Shown here piece by piece: positions 12,934 to 15,676 of a DNA stretch of 15,676 nucleotides. The DNA lies in the NCBI GenBank assembly GCA_964629475.1, contig CAZVQW010000033.1, positions 1 to 15,676 of the forward strand, in the 5' to 3' direction. The position numbers were made by a program, and so were the translations under genes. The DNA comes from SMWD01 sp964629475. GTDB taxonomy: Bacteria > Pseudomonadota > Gammaproteobacteria > Steroidobacterales > GCA-2729495. Each line of letters starts with the position of its first letter. Within the stretch, counting starts at the first letter, position 1. The notes below the pieces were generated by a model. It had not been told where the DNA came from and searched no databases. It saw only the letters and a list, made by a program, of their open reading frames with translations.

Positions 12934-12984
12934 AAACTTAACTACTGCACCGGTCAGATAAACAAACATTGAGCTGAAAGAACC

Positions 12985-13464
12985 ATGTCCAGACGTACTC
13001 AGGCGCCGAAGCGCCAGATTCTTCCCGATCCGAAACACAATAGTGAACTGCTCGCGAAGTTCATCAATATGTTGATGCTGAGCGGCAAGAAGTCGGTCGC
13101 GGAAAATATTGTCTATACGGCACTGGAACAGATATCCGAGCGCCGTGGCGGAACCGAAGAGCAGTCTGTCGAATTACTCCAGCAGGCACTCGAGAATATC
13201 AAACCGATGGTCGAGGTTAAATCACGCCGTGTCGGCGGTGCGACCTACCAGGTGCCGATCGAGGTGCGCCCTACACGCCGTAATACTCTGGCGATGCGCT
13301 GGGCTATCGATGCCGCGCGCAAGCGTAATGAAAAGTCCATGGCGCAGCGACTGGCCGGCGAACTTATGGACGCCGCTGACAATCGCGGCGCGGCGGTCAA
13401 GAAACGTGAAGACACGCATCGCATGGCTGAGGCCAACAAGGCCTTCTCGCATTTTCGCTGGTAG
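12985..13464 (+). CDS. rpsG: 30S ribosomal protein S7
   Basis: S7 nucleates assembly of the 30S head by binding the 3' domain of 16S rRNA, and in E. coli it represses part of the str operon. The protein has 159 residues, near the 156-residue bacterial norm, and ends FSHFRW without the extension known in E. coli K-12. The beta-hairpin that reaches the E site is visible as VGGATYQVPIEVRP. The start gives the family N-terminus MSRRTQAPKRQILPDPK. Only a weak ribosome site (GAAAG) precedes it, so coupling to rpsL translation is possible. Confidence 0.98.
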   Translation: MSRRTQAPKRQILPDPKHNSELLAKFINMLMLSGKKSVAENIVYTALEQISERRGGTEEQSVELLQQALENIKPMVEVKSRRVGGATYQVPIEVRPTRRNTLAMRWAIDAARKRNEKSMAQRLAGELMDAADNRGAAVKKREDTHRMAEANKAFSHFRW

Positions 13465-13495
13465 TTACTGCGCCCGGTGAAAAAGACGCAGTATC

Positions 13496-15586
13496 ATGGC
13501 ACGCAGTACTCCCATCGAGCGCTATCGAAATATCGGTATCATGGCGCATATCGACGCAGGCAAGACGACCACGACCGAGCGCATTCTGTTCTACACCGGT
13601 GTATCACACAAAATAGGTGAGGTTCACGACGGAGCCGCCGTCATGGACTGGATGGAACAGGAGCAGGAGCGCGGCATCACGATTACGTCCGCGGCGACGA
13701 CCTGTTTCTGGAAGGGTATGGATAACAGCTTCCCGGAGCACCGCATCAACATTATCGATACCCCGGGGCATGTTGATTTCACGATCGAGGTCGAGCGGTC
13801 GCTGCGCGTGCTGGACGGTGCCATAGCTGTATTCTGTGCCGTGGGCGGTGTCGAACCCCAGTCCGAGACGGTTTGGCGGCAGAGCAATAAATATCATGTA
13901 CCGCGCATGGCATTCGTCAACAAGATGGACCGTGCCGGAGCCGATTTCCTGCGTGTCGTGCAACAGATCGAAGCGCGTCTGGGTGCTCACCCGATTCCGA
14001 TCCAGATTCCGATCGGTGCGGAAGACGAATTTGCCGGTGTCATCGACCTGATCAAGATGAAGGCGATCCACTGGAGTGAGGACGACCAGGGTACGACGTT
14101 CGAATACAGCGAGATCCCGGCCGAATTGCAGGATCTGTGTAATGAGTATCGTGAGAAGATGCTCGAAGCGGCGGCCGAAGCCAGGGAAGAAACCCTCGAT
14201 AAATATCTCGGCGAGGGTGACTTGTCGGAACAGGAAATCAAGGAAGGCCTGCGTTTGCGAACGCTCAGGAATGAGGTCGTTCTGGTTGTCTGTGGTTCGG
14301 CATTCAAGAACAAGGGCGTGCAGGCCGTGCTCGATGCCGTCATCGAGTTCATGCCTTCGCCCGTCGATGTGCCGGCAATCCGCGGCATTCTTCAGGATGA
14401 GACCGAAGGCGAGCGTCCGCCGGAAGACGATGCGCCGTTCGCCGCGCTCGCATTCAAGATTGCGACCGATCCGTTTGTCGGCAACCTGACATTTTTTCGC
14501 GTCTATTCCGGCGTGTTGAAATCCGGCGATACGTTATTGAATTCGGTCAAGGGTAAAAAGGAACGTGTCGGGCGCATTCTGCAGATGCATGCGAACTCGC
14601 GCGAAGAGATTAAAGAAGTGCGCGCCGGTGATATTGCCGCCGCTGTTGGCCTTAAGGATGTCACGACGGGTGACAGTCTCGTTGAGCAGGCGAATCCGAT
14701 TGTCCTGGAACGCATGGAGTTCCCGGAGCCGGTTATTTCGGTGGCTGTTGAGCCGCGGACGCAGCAGGATCAGGAAAAGATGGGCCTCGCGTTACAGAAA
14801 CTGGCCAGGGAAGACCCGTCGTTCAAGGTGCATACCGATGAGGAGTCAGGCCAGACGATCATCTCGGGCATGGGTGAGCTGCATCTCGATATCATCGTCG
14901 ACCGCATGCGGCGCGAATTCAGCGTCGAGGCGAATGTCGGCAAGCCGCAGGTCGCCTACCGCGAGACGATTGGCAAGACGGTCGAGGCCGAAGGCAAGTT
15001 TGTGCGTCAGTCCGGAGGACGCGGGCAGTATGGCCATGTCTGGCTGAAGCTGGAACCGCTCGAGGCTGGTGAAGGTTATGAGTTCATCAACAGCATCGTT
15101 GGCGGTGTCGTACCCAGGGAATATATCCCGGCCGTCGACAAGGGCGCGCAAGAGGCCATGACCTCGGGCGTGCTGGCCGGCTATCCAATCGTCGATGTCC
15201 GGGTCACGTTGTACGATGGCTCGTTCCACGATGTCGATTCGAACGAGATGGCATTCAAGATTGCCGGTTCGATCGGCTTTAAGGAGGGCGTTCGCAAGGC
15301 GAGCCCGGCATTGCTCGAGCCCATCATGAATGTTGAGATCGTGACGCCGGATGATTACATGGGTGACGTCAATGGCGACCTGAATCGGCGGCGTGGCGTC
15401 ATGCGGGGCATGGACGAATCACCTGCAGGCAAGATCATTCGCGCGCAGGTGCCGCTGGCCGAGATGTTTGGTTACGCGACCGATCTGCGCTCTATGTCGC
15501 AGGGCCGCGCGGTCTATTCGATGGATTTTAGTCATTACCACGAAGTCCCGGCCAATGTCGTCGAGACACTGATTAAGAGAAACTAA
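13496..15586 (+). CDS. fusA: Elongation factor G
   Basis: EF-G is the GTPase that drives tRNA-mRNA translocation and, with RRF, ribosome recycling. The protein has 696 residues (E. coli 704). GTPase motifs are intact: G1 AHIDAGKT (17-24), G2 region RGITITSA, G3 DTPGH (88-92) and G4 NKMD (142-145). Domains II to V follow, including GMGELHLDI in domain III and GRGQYGHVWLKLEP in domain IV. The start MARSTPIERYRNIGIMAHID matches the family. No strong ribosome site is seen; GGTGA at 13476 is too far, so translation may depend on coupling with rpsG 31 bases upstream. Confidence 0.99.
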   Translation: MARSTPIERYRNIGIMAHIDAGKTTTTERILFYTGVSHKIGEVHDGAAVMDWMEQEQERGITITSAATTCFWKGMDNSFPEHRINIIDTPGHVDFTIEVERSLRVLDGAIAVFCAVGGVEPQSETVWRQSNKYHVPRMAFVNKMDRAGADFLRVVQQIEARLGAHPIPIQIPIGAEDEFAGVIDLIKMKAIHWSEDDQGTTFEYSEIPAELQDLCNEYREKMLEAAAEAREETLDKYLGEGDLSEQEIKEGLRLRTLRNEVVLVVCGSAFKNKGVQAVLDAVIEFMPSPVDVPAIRGILQDETEGERPPEDDAPFAALAFKIATDPFVGNLTFFRVYSGVLKSGDTLLNSVKGKKERVGRILQMHANSREEIKEVRAGDIAAAVGLKDVTTGDSLVEQANPIVLERMEFPEPVISVAVEPRTQQDQEKMGLALQKLAREDPSFKVHTDEESGQTIISGMGELHLDIIVDRMRREFSVEANVGKPQVAYRETIGKTVEAEGKFVRQSGGRGQYGHVWLKLEPLEAGEGYEFINSIVGGVVPREYIPAVDKGAQEAMTSGVLAGYPIVDVRVTLYDGSFHDVDSNEMAFKIAGSIGFKEGVRKASPALLEPIMNVEIVTPDDYMGDVNGDLNRRRGVMRGMDESPAGKIIRAQVPLAEMFGYATDLRSMSQGRAVYSMDFSHYHEVPANVVETLIKRN

Positions 15587-15587
15587 T

Positions 15588-15601
15588 TCGCATTTGTGCG
15601 A
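15588..15601. repeat. Small hairpin between fusA and tuf
   Basis: TCGCA (15588-15592) and TGCGA (15597-15601) form a 5-pair stem around TTTG, right after the fusA stop. No T-run follows. It may be an mRNA processing or spacing element, or chance. Confidence 0.25.
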
Positions 15602-15633
15602 GCAAGATAATTTAAGAAAACCTGGAGAGGTCG

Positions 15634-15676
15634 ATGTCTAAGGAGAAATTTGAGCGCACCAAGCCCCATGTAAATG
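15634..15676 (+). CDS. tuf: Elongation factor Tu, 5' end only (partial at window end)
   Basis: The window ends 14 codons into this gene. MSKEKFERTKPHVN is the standard gammaproteobacterial EF-Tu N-terminus. GGAGAGG at 15624-15630 is a strong ribosome site and fixes the start. Position after fusA is that of tufA in the str operon. Together with the tuf 3' end at 1-54 this implies two same-direction tuf copies about 15.6 kb apart. Tuf pairs are usually kept nearly identical by gene conversion. Confidence 0.95.
   Translation, partial: MSKEKFERTKPHVN

Overview
The window is the conserved core of the bacterial transcription/translation gene cluster. On the plus strand, in order: 3' end of tuf, tRNA-Trp(CCA), secE, nusG, rplK, rplA, rplJ, rplL, rpoB, rpoC, rpsL, rpsG, fusA, 5' end of a second tuf. 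All genes read rightwards. This order, with tRNA-Trp between tuf and secE and the str genes directly after rpoC, is the arrangement known from non-enteric Gammaproteobacteria. Protein lengths and landmark residues follow Escherichia coli closely: the RpoC zinc ligands and catalytic aspartates fall at the same residue numbers. I cannot name the genus. Both ends lie only a few dozen bases inside tuf, which suggests a contig that broke at a two-copy gene.

Layout. Positions 1-613: tuf end, a small palindrome, tRNA-Trp and secE (preprotein translocase subunit). 617-2400: nusG (elongation/antitermination factor) and the L11-L1 pair, with a probable L1-binding leader before rplK. 2401-2756: a 356-base gap holding two small hairpins, a good match to the L10(L12) autoregulatory leader, and then a 120-base inverted repeat just before rplJ. 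2757-3725: stalk proteins L10 and L7/L12. 3726-3859: a second long inverted repeat. 3860-12240: rpoB and rpoC (RNA polymerase beta and beta'). 12241-12525: a GA/CT hairpin, a near-consensus sigma70 promoter and a third long inverted repeat. 12526-15586: the str genes S12, S7 and EF-G, then tuf again.

The coding content is ordinary housekeeping. The unusual signal is between the genes. Three copies of one long inverted-repeat family (core AAAAAGGTNCC, GGG, TTTATTTT, CCCG) sit at rplA/rplJ, rplL/rpoB and rpoC/rpsL. They differ from one another, yet substitutions and one indel are mirrored exactly between the two arms of each copy. In two copies the arms run on into site-specific sequence that still pairs perfectly. 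One copy has a 13-base tandem duplication in one arm only. Smaller palindromes sit in the other long gaps, so every gap above about 65 bases in this essential cluster holds at least one. All three long copies lie inside transcribed regions of growth-controlling genes, so an effect on termination, RNase III processing or mRNA stability is plausible but unproven.
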